A DNA stretch of 64,000 bases from Piezodorus guildinii (GCA_023052935.1 CM041292.1:116804936-116868935), one strand, 5' to 3'. Positions 44,723 to 55,947 are shown, counted from the first letter of the stretch. The notes: generated from the sequence alone by a model not told the origin. Made by a program: numbers and translations.

Positions 44723-45140
44723 GAGATGTATAATGTGCCTCGGAGAGCTAATGATTTTAGAAGAAACTTATCATCGACAATACTCCTACTTATTTCTTTG
44801 AAATAAAAGTCCAAAGCATATAGGTTTAACACTCGTATATCGAAATCAATTACGGAAATAAAGGCTACAGGTAAGTACATGACGTGCATTAGAAGGGACA
44901 GGGGGAGAGGAAGGGAAATGTTGGCCGAAGAGGAGATGGGGATATAAACTATCACGTAGTTGGGTTTTACTGGAGGGTCAGCCCTAAAACAGAGTTAAGC
45001 GGCAGTAAAAATTTCTGGGCAAAGGCGGCCCGCCATTAAAACGTGGACTGGTTCATAATTCATTTGCCCGGGCACGTAGCGCTCCTTAAACTGGGCCTCT
45101 GTCTCGGGGGATCTTCTTCTCCAAACTTTATTTCATTAGC
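44723..45140. other. GC-rich island, candidate conserved non-coding element
   Basis: The core at 44940-45115 holds 'ccctaaaacagagttaagcg', 'ggcggcccgccattaaaacg' and 'ggttcataattcatttgccc' (homeodomain-like words) with no transposon ends. One of the stronger island candidates by composition. Confidence 0.33.
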
Positions 45141-45149
45141 CCTATATTT

Positions 45150-45590
45150 TATTCAACTCCTGTCTTATCTATATCATAAATACCATATGCGCTCGTATGA
45201 AGCAATGTAAACAAATACAATTAGCGAAACGGCTTGTTGAATAAACGGAATAAAACGGCTAAGTGGCCTGACAGATACATCCACGCAACCATGAGTACCA
45301 CAACTTAATCTACAAAACTTCTAAATTATATTTTTATATAACTATTTATGCAGTATGCAGGTTGATAGATGAAGAAATCATTGATTGATTGATTGCCAAA
45401 CGTAAGAAAATAAAGTAACGGTCCATTTTAGTTCTTCCTGAAATCATTTATGTTTTTTTTTAATATTTTCAATAATGAACCTTTGTTGTTATGAATTGAA
45501 ATAGTCTTATGTTTATATTTCTCCATATGTAATTTTATTTGTTTTATTTTTGTGATTTATTATATGTAACCGCGACAGTCAATTGTTTTA
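45150..45590. other. AT-rich spacer
   Basis: Nothing recognised. The segment 45448-45490 ('aataatgaacctttgttg') faintly resembles a family B terminus. Confidence 0.35.
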
Positions 45591-45594
45591 TTCA

Positions 45595-45830
45595 ATATGA
45601 ATCAGCTGTTAAGTGACCGCTGGGCAGAGTGCATTCTGGGATGGTCACTCGCCAGTGTAGATGGTGTTTAATTAAGTTGATTGTCGCATATTTTTCGTAT
45701 CATCGCAACTCGCACATCATCCTAGAAGATTGTCTCAGAATGGTCGCATGGAGTAGGAGTCGCAGAAGGAAAGAAAGGAACATCCCAGACGGAAGAGAGA
45801 AGGAAGTCATCACTGATAGAAAAAAACACC
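45595..45830. other. GC-richer block, unknown
   Basis: Starts 'gaatcagctgttaagtgacc' (E-box cagctg) and contains 'gtttaattaagttgattg'. A 79-codon plus frame, Arg/Lys-rich at its end, crosses it but is not recognised. Possible regulatory element. Confidence 0.25.
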
Positions 45831-46249
45831 ACCTTGCACACTATAAACATTATTTTGTTTTATTTTAATTAATATAAGCTTGTTTATGTTATTTGTTTTA
45901 TTACTTCACCTAGTTACCCTCAAAAAAATTACACGAATTTTTAGTAAATATTCTTGTGTCGTGGAATGAAATTTTAAAGAAGGAATTAAAATACTCAAAT
46001 TCTAAAATTAAAAGATTATGCTATAGGTGGTGTGGAAAGTTAAATTAATATTAGAAAAACAAACACACAGAATAATTATTAAAATTATTGAACACACTTT
46101 GGTAAGTGTAGATAAAATGCATACCAGAACTAATATACAAACAGTATATTGGTTACTGTTTATTTGTCATAAAAATTGTTGATTATTGCAATATATAGCC
46201 GGGTTCTGTTAAAACCAAAATTTTCAAAACGATTTTATATGTTAAAGAG

Positions 46250-46689
46250 AAAAAAATCTGATGCCCGTAACACACGACTTTCACTCGCCTTCTAACATTA
46301 CTAACACCTGCTAACATTAATTTAAGAATTTTTTAATACAGTTCAAAATGGAATGTATAGGTAAGTTAAAGTAAAAATGTTTAAGAATCAATTAAAGTAT
46401 CTAAAACAATCAGTTAGTTTTGTCGGATTTTCATCACTCTCTATTAACTTTTACCATTTTTTGTGTAAGATAATATTTTTATTTAAAGCTTTAGCTTTCC
46501 AAAGGTATATTATACGTCTATATTAATGCTTCTATATATATATATATATATATATATTAGATATAATAATTATATACATTAAAATATTAATATAAATATG
46601 AATGCGACACACATTTACTCGTTTAAAATCGATAAAATTTCAAATGCATTAGAGATAAATGTGAACATTAAAGATAATTAATGAATTAA

Positions 46690-46722
<33 letters not shown>

Positions 46723-48026
46723 CTATATTATTAAAAAATCTATTATATTATTAACTAAAATAATCAGTTCGTTTTATCGGCTTTTCATCACTCTTTATTA
46801 CCTTTTACAAGCTCATGTGTAAGATAATATTTTTTTCTAAAATCCTTAGCTTCCCAACGGTATATTATACATATATTATTACTTGTTTATTTATTTAACG
46901 TCACTTTATGCTACTATGGCTAATCGGACGATGCTACAGTGGGAGTCCTAAATTTTGCCTATCCAGGTTTTATTAGGATAGGGATCTTTAACGAGTACCT
47001 GACATCGCACAGGCTCAGGACCACCTTTTAACGTCCCATCCGAAGGACGGCGTAACTGAGGATTTTTTACTCCCATTAAAAAATCCTAGGACCACCTGCG
47101 GGTTTGAACCAGTGATTTTTTGCATAGGAGGCTGTTACGCTAACCACCCAGCTGCAAGTGATCCCAAAAGTAAATCCCACAACATATATATTACTGTTTT
47201 TATATCTGTGGTGGTCGTGATAAACTAGATAACTCGAGCTATGTCTAAAATGAGTTAACTTCACGTATCCCTTCCTGAGACCTTCTCCTACGTCATATTA
47301 AATTTGTTAAAGAAATTTCTTGGTGGAAGAAATTTCATGTGGAAAGAAAGTTTTAGTTAATAACTCTATTTTGATATTACGTAAAACTTTAAGTCGCACT
47401 CCTGTAAAATGAAAGATTTTGACCTAACCACTTATTCACGACCGCCACAGATATTCAAAAACAAAAAATTGCATTAAAAAAATATGTTTTCAGTTTTCTT
47501 CTTTAGCTGCTTATCAAATTCGCTCAACATGCATATTTAGCGTTTTAAATTATCAATGCTAACAAGATAATATGGTTATTTTTATAAAATCTACAAAATG
47601 AAAGGTACTTTAGAGGAAGTACTTCATTTAACTCCTGTCAGACTATTTCAATCAGAATGAAACCTACGTGATATTTAAGCCCATTAAATTTTACATTGAT
47701 ATAGAGAATTTAATCAAAATCGTTAAAGCCGTTTTCGAAAAATCGTAAAACATGAAAAATGCATTGTATAAAGTGGCTCTTCTGGTTAGCTAATTTTGAT
47801 GAAAATGTTTTTGTAACATCTCGGGTGTATATTTGTTTTAAATATGAAATTTCAGTTTCAAAAGGCTTTTCGTTTAGTGGAGTTAACAAACTAACACACA
47901 CATTTCCTATTTTTTCGAGATTTGAACTCATGGGCCCCTAAAACATGTAAAGTCGTAAACTGGAATACGAACATTTTCACGATCGCAATACTTTCACTTT
48001 CATATATAGGTAGTGAAAGTAAAAAC
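46250..48026 (+). repeat. Family A repeat, copy A5, enlarged and interrupted
   Basis: The left end 'aaaaaaatctgatgcccg' and 'acgactttcactcgcc', and the right end 'cacgatcgcaatactttcac' with 'ataggtagtgaaagta', are both recognisable. The internal segment (cagttngttttatcgg to ggtatattata) occurs twice (about 46400-46510 and 46765-46870), separated by (TA)n tracts. A SINE (46886-47180) is inserted after the second occurrence. The length of about 1.78 kb against about 0.9 kb for others is explained by these events. Confidence 0.75.
46886..47180 (-). mobile_element. tRNA-derived SINE (family S), best-preserved copy
   Basis: Minus strand: A box TGGTTAGCGTA (47146-47136) and B box GGTTCAAACC (47110-47101), 25 bases apart, as in a tRNA-derived polymerase III promoter. 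The body with 'ccgtccttcggatgggacgt' and 'ctgtgcgatgtcagg' follows, and an AAATAAATAAACA-like 3' end. It sits inside family A copy A5 with similar 'catatatatta'-type sequence on both sides, a probable target-site duplication. Confidence 0.8.
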
Positions 48027-48315
48027 ATTGTATATACATTTACAGATCATGTGCAGTTCTTATTAAAAGTAAAAGCTTCGAAATTGATTTGGATTTCAGT
48101 AACTGAAAGTAATTTCCCAATGACACTTAGCGGACAAATAGTTTGACGAATTAGCCCAGGTCTCCGATTGGCTCAAGTTGCGAAGGTGTTAGTTAGTCTT
48201 TTATGAGATAATTTACATGTGTTTGTGCTAATAGTGTCTGTAGAAATTATTTAAATTTGCCAATATTTGTTTTCGTTTTTTTTTTCTCACTGGTCATTAT
48301 GACTACTGATATTGT

Positions 48316-49750
48316 TTTTTTTCTTTAGAAACAATTCTTTATTGAACAATATTACAATCTGTCCAATTTAGGACACTTTTAATAGGGATAAAGTACAACA
48401 TTCATACTGCATTCACACGATATATACAAAACAATAAATTTATATAATAATAATACAATATAAATAAATACAAAAGTCACTCATACCTATATACAATTCA
48501 CAAGCATACAGCACGTGAGTGGAGAATCTAGCCAATGCTAGAACTCCAATATACATTTTACAAGAGGTCTCGAGGCCACTGCCGTTTCAACCTTCTAGGA
48601 GGATGGTAAGGATGTGTGGAGCTGGATAAGGATTGAGCTAGGGGATTAGGGTGATGGATAAGGTTCTGATGGAATTTAGAGAATTTTAATGGTATAAGGT
48701 CTAAAATAAATGGAATATTTAGGTCGCGGTGTAAGGTATGGTTGGATACATAATAAGGAGCATTAACTATTGTTCGGAGGACTTTTGATTGGAAGGATTG
48801 AATGCGTTTGATGTTAGAAAATTTGGCTGTCCCCCACAGTTCAAGTCCGTAGGTCCAGATAGGTTTCAGTACTGTCTTGTATATTAGCAGTTTGTTCTCG
48901 ATAGATAATTTAGAATTTCTGTTCAGTAGTCTGTATAATTGTCCAAATCGTCGATTAAGTTCTTGTCGTTTAAGTCTAGTATGTGGGTTCCAAGTTAGTC
49001 TTTTGTCTAGAAGGAAGCCAAGATACCGGACTGTGTCGGAGAAAGGAAGCGGAACGGAGTTAAAGAGAACTGGAGGGCAGGATTGTCTTCGAAGGGTAAA
49101 GGTGACATGTCTGCATTTGGATTGATTGACTTTGATTCTCCAGTTGTTACACCAGTCTTCAATTTGAGAAATGTGTGTTTGGAGGCCTGCAATTTCGGGA
49201 TCTAAGTGAGAGGATAGGATAGCTGTGTCATCAGCGTACGTTGCTAGGAAGGTATTAGGGCAAAGAGGAATATCAGCCGTGTACATATTGTAGAGGATAG
49301 GACCAAGGACACTGCCCTGAGGAACACCGGATTCGACTGGATAATAATTGGAATATTCTGCACCACAACGAACTCGGAAGGAGCGGTTTGATAGATAGGA
49401 TCGGAGGACTAGGTATAAGGATAGGGGTAAATGGTTTTTGAGCTTAAAGAGCAATCCCGGGTGCCACACCCGGTCAAATGCTTGCGTTATGTCCAGAAAT
49501 GCACCCGAGCAGTACTCCTTGTTCTCAAGGGCAGAGGAAATATGGTCAACGACTCGGAGCCCTTGCTGAACGGTTGAATGTTGGGAACGGAATCCAAACT
49601 GATGGGAAGGAATAGTGTGGGATTCTAATAACGGTAATATTCGTTTGAGGAGGATTTTTTCAAAGATTTTTGAAAGGATTGGGAGTAGGCTGATAGGTCT
49701 ATATGATGTCGTAGTGTTAGGAGGTTTACCTGGTTTTAGAAAGAGAATTA
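48316..49750 (-). mobile_element. Jockey-type LINE, second subfamily, 5'-truncated with target-site duplication
   Basis: Flanked by the 12-bp perfect duplication 'tactgatattgt' (48304-48315 and 49751-49762). On the minus strand it starts within the reverse transcriptase and ends with a 3' UTR, AATAAA (about 48343-48338) and an A-rich tail (48330-48316, seen as T-rich on the plus strand). It is related to but clearly distinct from the copy at 41891. Confidence 0.93.
48558..49750 (-). CDS. Jockey-clade reverse transcriptase, N-terminally truncated, open
   Basis: The frame is open from the truncation point to the stop at 48558-48560, nearly 400 codons; there is no initiating ATG of its own. Motifs: SYRPISLLPILSKIFEKILL, HQFGFRSQHSTVQQ, GAFLDITQAFDRVWHPGLL, SGVPQGSVLGPILY, catalytic ATYADDTAIL, LGFLLDKRLTWNPH, IWTYGLELWG and the ending PPRRLKRQWPRDLL. 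Residues before the polymerase motif SYRPI are lost. No stops or shifts, so a recent insertion; not autonomous. Confidence 0.88.
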
Positions 49751-49764
49751 TACTGATATTGTAA

Positions 49765-49980
49765 AATTATTATTAGACTAATTTGATTTAATGAGAGTAT
49801 AAAACTAACTGAAGAATGATTAGCAACAGAAGCCTTTGAACATCTTTTCTACCTTACTTATTTAATGCCATTGTAAAAGGTGTCTTGCATAAAATATATA
49901 TATTCGTGAATACACCCCATTATGTGCCATTATTCATCTTCTAGTCATGTATATAAGTGTTTTAATAAGTGGTAATTGTA
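49765..49980. other. AT-rich spacer
   Basis: Nothing recognised. Confidence 0.4.
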
Positions 49981-49984
49981 ATTG

Positions 49985-50360
49985 TTTATAAAGGCAGGAC
50001 ATATGAAGCAGAAAGAGGAGAGACGAGAGAGAGAGAGAGAGAGAGTGAGCAGCGTGCCGGTATAATTAGTGGATGAAAGGGGCTGGTATATTTGTACAAG
50101 TGTTGCACACACTGGGGGCTCCAATTTAATCAGGGCTAATCAGTTGATCTAGCCGTGGAGCCATATTGGCTATGAATGTTACATGGAAGGGTGTAGGCCA
50201 CTCGGCCCTTAATAATGTAGTCCCGAGCGCAGTACCTCTACGCCTTATACCTTTGACTTACACCTCCCGGTCGCCGGATAATTTACTAGAGCGCTCCTGG
50301 TATTACCGCTACCTTACACGGCTCTGGTAAACAGGCGGCAATATACATTAATAGCAAGGT
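49985..50360. other. GC-rich island with CArG box, candidate conserved non-coding element
   Basis: Begins with (GA)n (about 50025-50046). Then 'ccaatttaatcagggctaat' with K50-homeodomain-like TAATC words, a perfect CArg-type CCATATTGG (50161-50169), 'ggataatttactagagcgct' and 'ctggtattaccgctacctta'. No frame or transposon ends. The longest and most motif-rich of the islands; enhancer function is inference. Confidence 0.35.
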
Positions 50361-50364
50361 GTAT

Positions 50365-51690
50365 ATTGATAGGAGACGATTCAAAGCCAACCTATCCAAT
50401 AATTTTAATTCTTTATTGAGTTTATCTACACCATCCAGTCTTAAAAACATTTCAAATATTGTATAAGGTTCATCATTGCCAATGTTGCGGAAGAGGCTGA
50501 TTACAAATTAGAGAGTTAAAAGGGCAACTTAAACAAAAGGGTTTAGTTTCGATGTTCATGATTAATGCTCAGGTTTTAACTCATATGCTGTAAAAAAATA
50601 AAATTGATATTCAATAGCAACACCCAGCCTTACATTTTAAATACCTAAGGTCCACATGGTTCTCATTACACCGCAGAAGGAATAAAGAAAAATATTTGCA
50701 TCATTTCCCACAATATTACCTAGTTGGAATATTATCTCTAAAATTAAAAGAAATATATATAAAATTACGGAATTGGTTATTGTGATGTTAAGATAAAAAA
50801 ATCGGACTATAAAACATTTAGCCATAGAAATGCAAACATGACAAAGAGCATTTGCATTGAAATATAGGATTGAATTAGACAGAATCATCTTGGTAAAGAT
50901 TGAGAAAAATGCCTAAGCTCGTTTGGACATATAACACAGATCCCTGATGGACGACTAGCAAGAGAAAATAGATGGAAGAAGACCAGATAGACTAAGGATC
51001 TAGTTTTTTCTTGGTCTTTCTCTTCTTTATCTTCTGCTAATTAAATAGAGAAATTATTAGTGCGGCAAGGTCTAAAAAATAAAAGAGCCATTTATAGAAC
51101 AGTTTAGAAGGACACAATCGGACACAAATTTATTTATACTGTCATCTTATAGTTTACGGTTATTTGTATACATGGAAACATTTATATGAAGAAAATAAAG
51201 TAACTATCTGATGGCTATTAAAAGACAAAAAATTGTATAACAGAAGAAATACAAGAATTACTCAATTCTTAGTGTTCAGAAACTTAAAAGAAAGAAATTT
51301 CGAAGACCATTACGTAAGTGCATAATACTTCTTCTAAAACCGAGATATACTTCTTAAGGTTTCCATAAATAGTAATAGAATGACGGCTGGAAGGGAAAGA
51401 AAGTTGGAAACTGAAAACTATAGGCCTCTAAAAATCGTAGAATCGCGTGACCCGTACCGTAAATTCGACGTGTAAAGATGTTGGATTAGATAAAAAAATG
51501 AATCACTTAAAAGGTAATCTGCGCTGAGCTGAAAAGGATAAACAATGGTGTAGATGGGAGGATCTTGAGAAGTCTGATGATAATATAAATGTTTAATTGA
51601 GATTAAATGGATACCATGGAGGAGATACGTTGAAGAAAGGTCAGGATTAAGCATCTTATCGCCGTTCAGAAATAAGATCACAGCCAGAAG
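50365..51690. other. AT-rich DNA with faint LINE tail relic
   Basis: No gene. The segment 50905-51005 reads in part as SSFGHITQIPDGRLARENRW, reminiscent of the C-terminal tail of endonuclease-reverse transcriptases, but the match is weak and surrounded by stops. Confidence 0.3.
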
Positions 51691-51699
51691 ACGCCTACT

Positions 51700-51923
51700 A
51701 CAAAATGAGCTGAAAGGAGCAAGTTGTGCTCTTCAGGCTCAGAACGGGCCACAACAGGATGAGGGCACACCTCTATAAAAAGTTTGGCAGAGGAGAAAGC
51801 TTCCTCTGTGGATGCAGAACTGGAAACCAGGCTGCAGAGCACATCCTGCAGACGTGCCCTCAGCTAGAAAACATCAGGCCACACCCTACCGAATTGGCAA
51901 CCAAGCTCTACGTAGCCCAGTAG
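51700..51923 (+). pseudogene. LINE polymerase C-terminal fragment (zinc-knuckle-like end)
   Basis: Translation LFRLRTGHNRMRAHLYKKF followed by LCGCRTGNQAAEHILQTCP matches the end of many insect LINE polyproteins: RLRTGH.R...H, then a C.C...H....C zinc-binding cluster. It ends with TAG at 51921-51923. Only this terminus is present, abutting the foldback at 51943. G+C-richer than the surroundings. Not a host gene. Confidence 0.6.
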
Positions 51924-51942
51924 AATTAGACCAAAAAAGGGG

Positions 51943-53220
51943 GTTGGCTAGAAAAAGGTGGGGTAAATTTAATTTTTAGATGCAATTGTTATTACTGGTC
52001 CCCTACTTAAAAACCCAAGTTTTCACCCTCGTACGTTTTCCGCCATCTTGATAAAACCTCTAAAAAAAAATAACTTTTGTCAGTTTTTTCCTTCTAAATC
52101 TTTTCCTGGAGATTTTAGAGCAATCTTTGTCATTAGCAATTTTAAAGAACAATAAAGTTCCTACATGTTTCTTACGTAACATGTCGGAAAATTCGGAAGA
52201 CCTACTGAGATATGTGGGTGTCAATATTGGCCAAATTGTCAAAAAAAACACAAAATACCAGAAAAGTCGGTGGTTTTGCTTCAATAACTATTTTCATGTG
52301 CAGTTAATTAAAAAATACATAAGAAACAATCTTTTAGAACATTAAATTTCTAACAAGTTAGATTTTTAATTACTCCTCATTAAACGAACAAGAAATGTTG
52401 AAATAACATTTATACTGAAAGTGCCCTGTTTTATAAGAAAAAAAATACTCCGTTTTATTAGATATTCTAAACATAATATAATCTTCAAACCATTATTGTG
52501 AATATTCTAGGAAAAGAAAAGCGCTTTTGCAAATAATAAGAACAAATTTTCCAATATATATCACTTTTATTTTAATTGTTAAAAAAAACAAAAACATTTT
52601 AATGGTACACAAACCACTTTAACTAAAATATAGAGCTTTCTTGCTAGTTATATTTTATTTTTTGATGGTTTGAAGATAATATTTCATTTAGAAGATCTAA
52701 TCAAAACGGAGTATTTTATTTTTCATTAACAGGGCACTATCAGTATAAATGTTATTTCAACATTTCTTGTTCGTTTAATTAGGAGTAATTAAAAATCTTA
52801 TACATCTAACTTGTTAGAAATTTAATGTTCTAAAAGATTGTTTCTTATGTATTTTTTTAATAAACTGTACACGAAAATAGTTATTGAAGCAAAACCATCG
52901 ACTTCTCTGACATTTTGTGTTTTTTGACAATTTGCCCAAAATTGACATCCACGTATCTCAGTAGGTCTTCCGAATTTACCAACATTTTACGTACCAAACA
53001 TGTAGGCAATTTATTGTTCTTTAAAATTGCTAACGACAAAGTTTGCTCTAAAATGTCCAGGAAGAGATTTAGAAGGAAAAAACTGAAAAAAGTACTTTTT
53101 TTAGAGGTTTTATCAAGATGGCGGAAAACGCACGAGGGTGAAAACTTGGGTTTTTGATTAGGGGAGTAGTACAAACAATTTTGCCTTAAACTTAAATTAC
53201 CCCACCTTTTTGTAACCAAA
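51943..53220. repeat. Large foldback element with arms of about 553 bp
   Basis: The left arm 51943-52495 and the right arm 52668-53220 are inverted copies over their whole length. Outer ends are 'ttggctagaaaaaggtgggg' and the complement of 'ccccacctttttgtaaccaa'; inner ends are 'aatcttcaaaccat' and its complement; a 172-bp loop separates them. Identity is high but imperfect (estimated 85-90% by eye). Frames in the arms encode the same peptide stretch (SLAILKNNK.PTC, NSEDLLRYV.VN.GQIVKK), possibly from a captured gene or an unknown transposon. No target-site duplication was identified. Confidence 0.88.
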
Positions 53221-53224
53221 ATCC

Positions 53225-53925
53225 TATTTCTACTAGGCTATACGGTGATCTGGAGGATCTCAAGAGTTCACAATTCTACTCCCGGACATCACCATTTGAT
53301 GGAAGATCGAAGAAGAAGAGTTGTAGAAATGAAGCTATGGCTACTAGATTTATCATGTTTAGGCTTAAGCCTAACAGCTCACTGATATTATCAACGCCTT
53401 ACATTTAATTATGTTTTTCAAAGATTTAATCATAAATCAAATTATTTAGTATCAACAGTAAAGTTCAAATATTTCTAATTGCCTACAATAACCCTTGATG
53501 CCTAAGAGCCCTTGGAATGAAGGGAAGATCTGTTGTTCGGCTGCCCTAGAGAGAACGTAAACGTGGACACATGAGGGTTCCAAAGTTATTTTTTCAAACA
53601 CTGTGTATATATATATATATATATATTGATATAAATTTGTAAATTAAAAACGAGCTTAGAAGAAAACATACTGTATAACGACATTTAAACATTTTATCCC
53701 TGTTTCTTTTTTATGAGTTTATTTTATCTGTCCCAACAATCTTTAGGGGGAGAGGGTTAGAGGAAGGTCGGGTCCCCCTTCTTCCCTCTGACTACGCCCA
53801 GGAATGGGAACAACAATTCATACACTTTAATAGCAATATCATTAATTTTCTAATAACTGTAGCTAAGGAAGCTATATACCATAACTTAAACATAATGTAG
53901 AGAGTCGTTTTGTGGCGTGATATCC
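53225..53925. other. AT-rich DNA with short (TA)n
   Basis: (TA)n at about 53605-53627. A pyrimidine/purine block at 53745-53805 ('actacgcccaggaatgggaa') resembles a common insect repeat word. No gene recognised. Confidence 0.35.
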
Positions 53926-53929
53926 CTTT

Positions 53930-54260
53930 GCTTAGTGAGGTTGGAATCTAGAGCATAGCTAGTTCTCCAACGTAACTTGCTTCAGATTTGCGATAGTTCC
54001 AGGTAAGCGTAAACGATAAAGGACGACAGTTTTTTTTTTTTTTTTTCTTTGTGGGTTTTATTTGTTTGTATCGATCGGTGCTAGAGAGCGCGACCAGCCT
54101 AGCGTGCAGAGCGCCAACTGGCGGCTCTGCATCTGTCACGGCCCCAGATCTAGGGGACAAATTGTCAGTCCCTTCGGCTGGCTACTCTAACTGCTCAGCC
54201 CTTTGTGGTTTCTCTGTCAACAGTCACAACTGCCTCTAATGAACTGAGTAAAGTTACTGC
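53930..54260. other. GC-rich island, candidate exon or conserved element
   Basis: After a T-run (54031-54052) the block has 'gagcgccaactggcggctct' and 'ctgtcacggccccagatcta'. Frames on both strands are open for about 60 codons but unrecognised. An exon cannot be excluded; no convincing splice pair. Confidence 0.27.
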
Positions 54261-54539
54261 GATGTCTGTTTGCCTGTTGTAGGGAGGGCTTGATAAGTAT
54301 TATGAATGGAAGGTAGAGATTAACTGGTCGGAAGTTTTGTTAACTGGTCAGAAATAATCTATTGAGACCTTGAAAGGATGTTTTATTTATATACAACTAA
54401 TTTTGTTAAGGACAAAGGATGGTTATAAATGTCTTGAATTTTGGGCAAAAACCTAAAATAATTCAGTGCTCTAGTGGCCCTTAGCAATCACTCGTAAAAA
54501 TCATTTTCATAATAAATAATTTTCAAGCTCTTTTTAAAT

Positions 54540-55443
54540 AAAAAAATCTGGTGCGGGCAACACACGACTTTCTCTTACCTCCATTTTTAAAATCAATGAA
54601 AGAATTTTCAAATGCAGTTAAAGATAAAAATACGTGAAATTATTAAGGAATTAATTAAATTAAATTTCTATAAAAACATGTGTTTCATTAAAAAATCTAT
54701 TATATTATTATCTAAAATAATCAGTTAGTTTTATGTTCATTTCATCACTCTCTATTAACTTTTAAAATCTTGTGAATGAGATGATATTTTTTCTAAAATC
54801 TTTAGCTTTCCAACAGTATGTCATAAATGTATATTACTGCTCTTATGTTCAAAACCGAAAAATTGCATTAAAAAAATATTTTTTTTGTTTTCTCCTTTAG
54901 TTGGGTATCGAATTTATTCAATTTATATATTTACCAGTTTTTCATCAGCGTTAACAAGATAATCTAGTTATTATTATTGAATCTACAAAATTAAAGGTAC
55001 TTTAGGGGAGACAATTTAAAATATCGGCATTTAAGCCCTGTCAGACCATTTTTATCCAAATAAAACCTACATGATATTAAAGCCCATTAATTTTTACATC
55101 GATATAGCGAGTTTATTCAAAATCGTCGGAACCGTTTTCGAGAAAATTGAAAAAAGGTGCAAAATGCATGATATAAAGTGCCTCTTCTGGTAGGTTCATT
55201 TTTATGAAAAAAGTTTTGTCGCGTCTCGGGCGTATAGTTGTCTTAAATATGAAATTTCAGTTTCATAGGACTTACCGTTTCCGCTCGGGAGTTACCACAC
55301 ACACACACACACACAGACCTTTTGCGGGACTTGGTTATTTGGACTCAGAGGACCCTAAAAAGTGTATTTCCGTTGAAAAGTGGAATTCGAAAATTTTCAC
55401 GATCGCAATACTTTCCTTACTATATATAGTAAGTGAAAGTAAA
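54540..55443 (+). repeat. Family A repeat, copy A6
   Basis: Full-length: 'aaaaaaatctggtgcgggca' then 'tcttacctcc' at the left; (AC)n at about 55297-55314; 'gggacttggttatttggact'; 'ttttcacgatcgcaatactt'; and 'tagtaagtgaaagta' at the right. A frame of 146 codons starting inside it is repeat-derived and not a gene. Confidence 0.82.
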
Positions 55444-55447
55444 AATG

Positions 55448-55660
55448 GTCCATATTTTTCACTTAACAATCCTTTTATTTTATTTGTTCGCTATCCTACG
55501 TTTCAGCCATTGGCCATTTTCAAGAATCGTTCAATCAGTCCTCTCTATTTCATATATAAAAAAAATATATTGTCACATTATGATAAAATATTCTTTAGGC
55601 TGAAATGCAGGAGGGAGAAAAAACAAAGTAAAACGATTGTTTAGTGAAAAATATTGATAA
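55448..55660. repeat. Short inverted-repeat element with hammerhead-like remnants
   Basis: 'catatttttcacttaacaat' (55451-55470) is inverted as 'attgtttagtgaaaaatatt' (about 55636-55655). Further in, 'cctacgtttcagcc' is mirrored by the complement of 'ggctgaaatgcagga' (about 55599-55613). So each arm holds a hammerhead-like GAAAC region, as in 1983-2356. It abuts family A copy A6. Confidence 0.55.
55496..55526 (-). ncRNA. Degenerate hammerhead-like motif
   Basis: Minus strand: 'cttgaaaa' in place of CUGANGA, helix II GGCC/GGCT, then GAAAC (55504-55500) GT. The first box is broken, so inactivity is likely. Confidence 0.35.
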
Positions 55661-55944
55661 TTTTTTTTAATTTAAAAAGAACCTGAAAATCATTTTATTT
55701 TTAAAATGATTTCTACGTGTGACTGCTAAGGGATACTACATGCACTTGTCCGAAATGACTACTTTTTGCTCGCCCTTATTCTTGCAAATAGGACCAATGC
55801 AAATTTGAGACAATTATCCTCTGTCTTAAAAATTAGTTGAAAGAACCTTAAAATAAAATTATTCCTTAAAATAAATTACATATATAATAAAAAAGTAAAT
55901 AATAATTGTATTGTGTTCAATTATGTTTAGTTTTGTATATGTGT

Positions 55945-55947
<3 letters not shown>

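Noticed and set aside
47095..47175. Functional tRNA gene
   Set aside because: A and B boxes are present but the arms do not fold into a cloverleaf, and the unit continues into a SINE body shared by three loci.
48558..49469. Start of the second Jockey polymerase at 49469
   Set aside because: The frame is open further upstream to the 5' truncation at 49750, and the aligned motifs SYRPI and GFR lie there.
54115..54135. CTCF/insulator site in 'gccaactggcggct'
   Set aside because: Three mismatches to the core consensus; too weak to claim.
55204..55644. 146-codon plus-strand frame
   Set aside because: Lies on family A copy A6 and runs into the adjacent inverted repeat; sister copies do not keep the frame.
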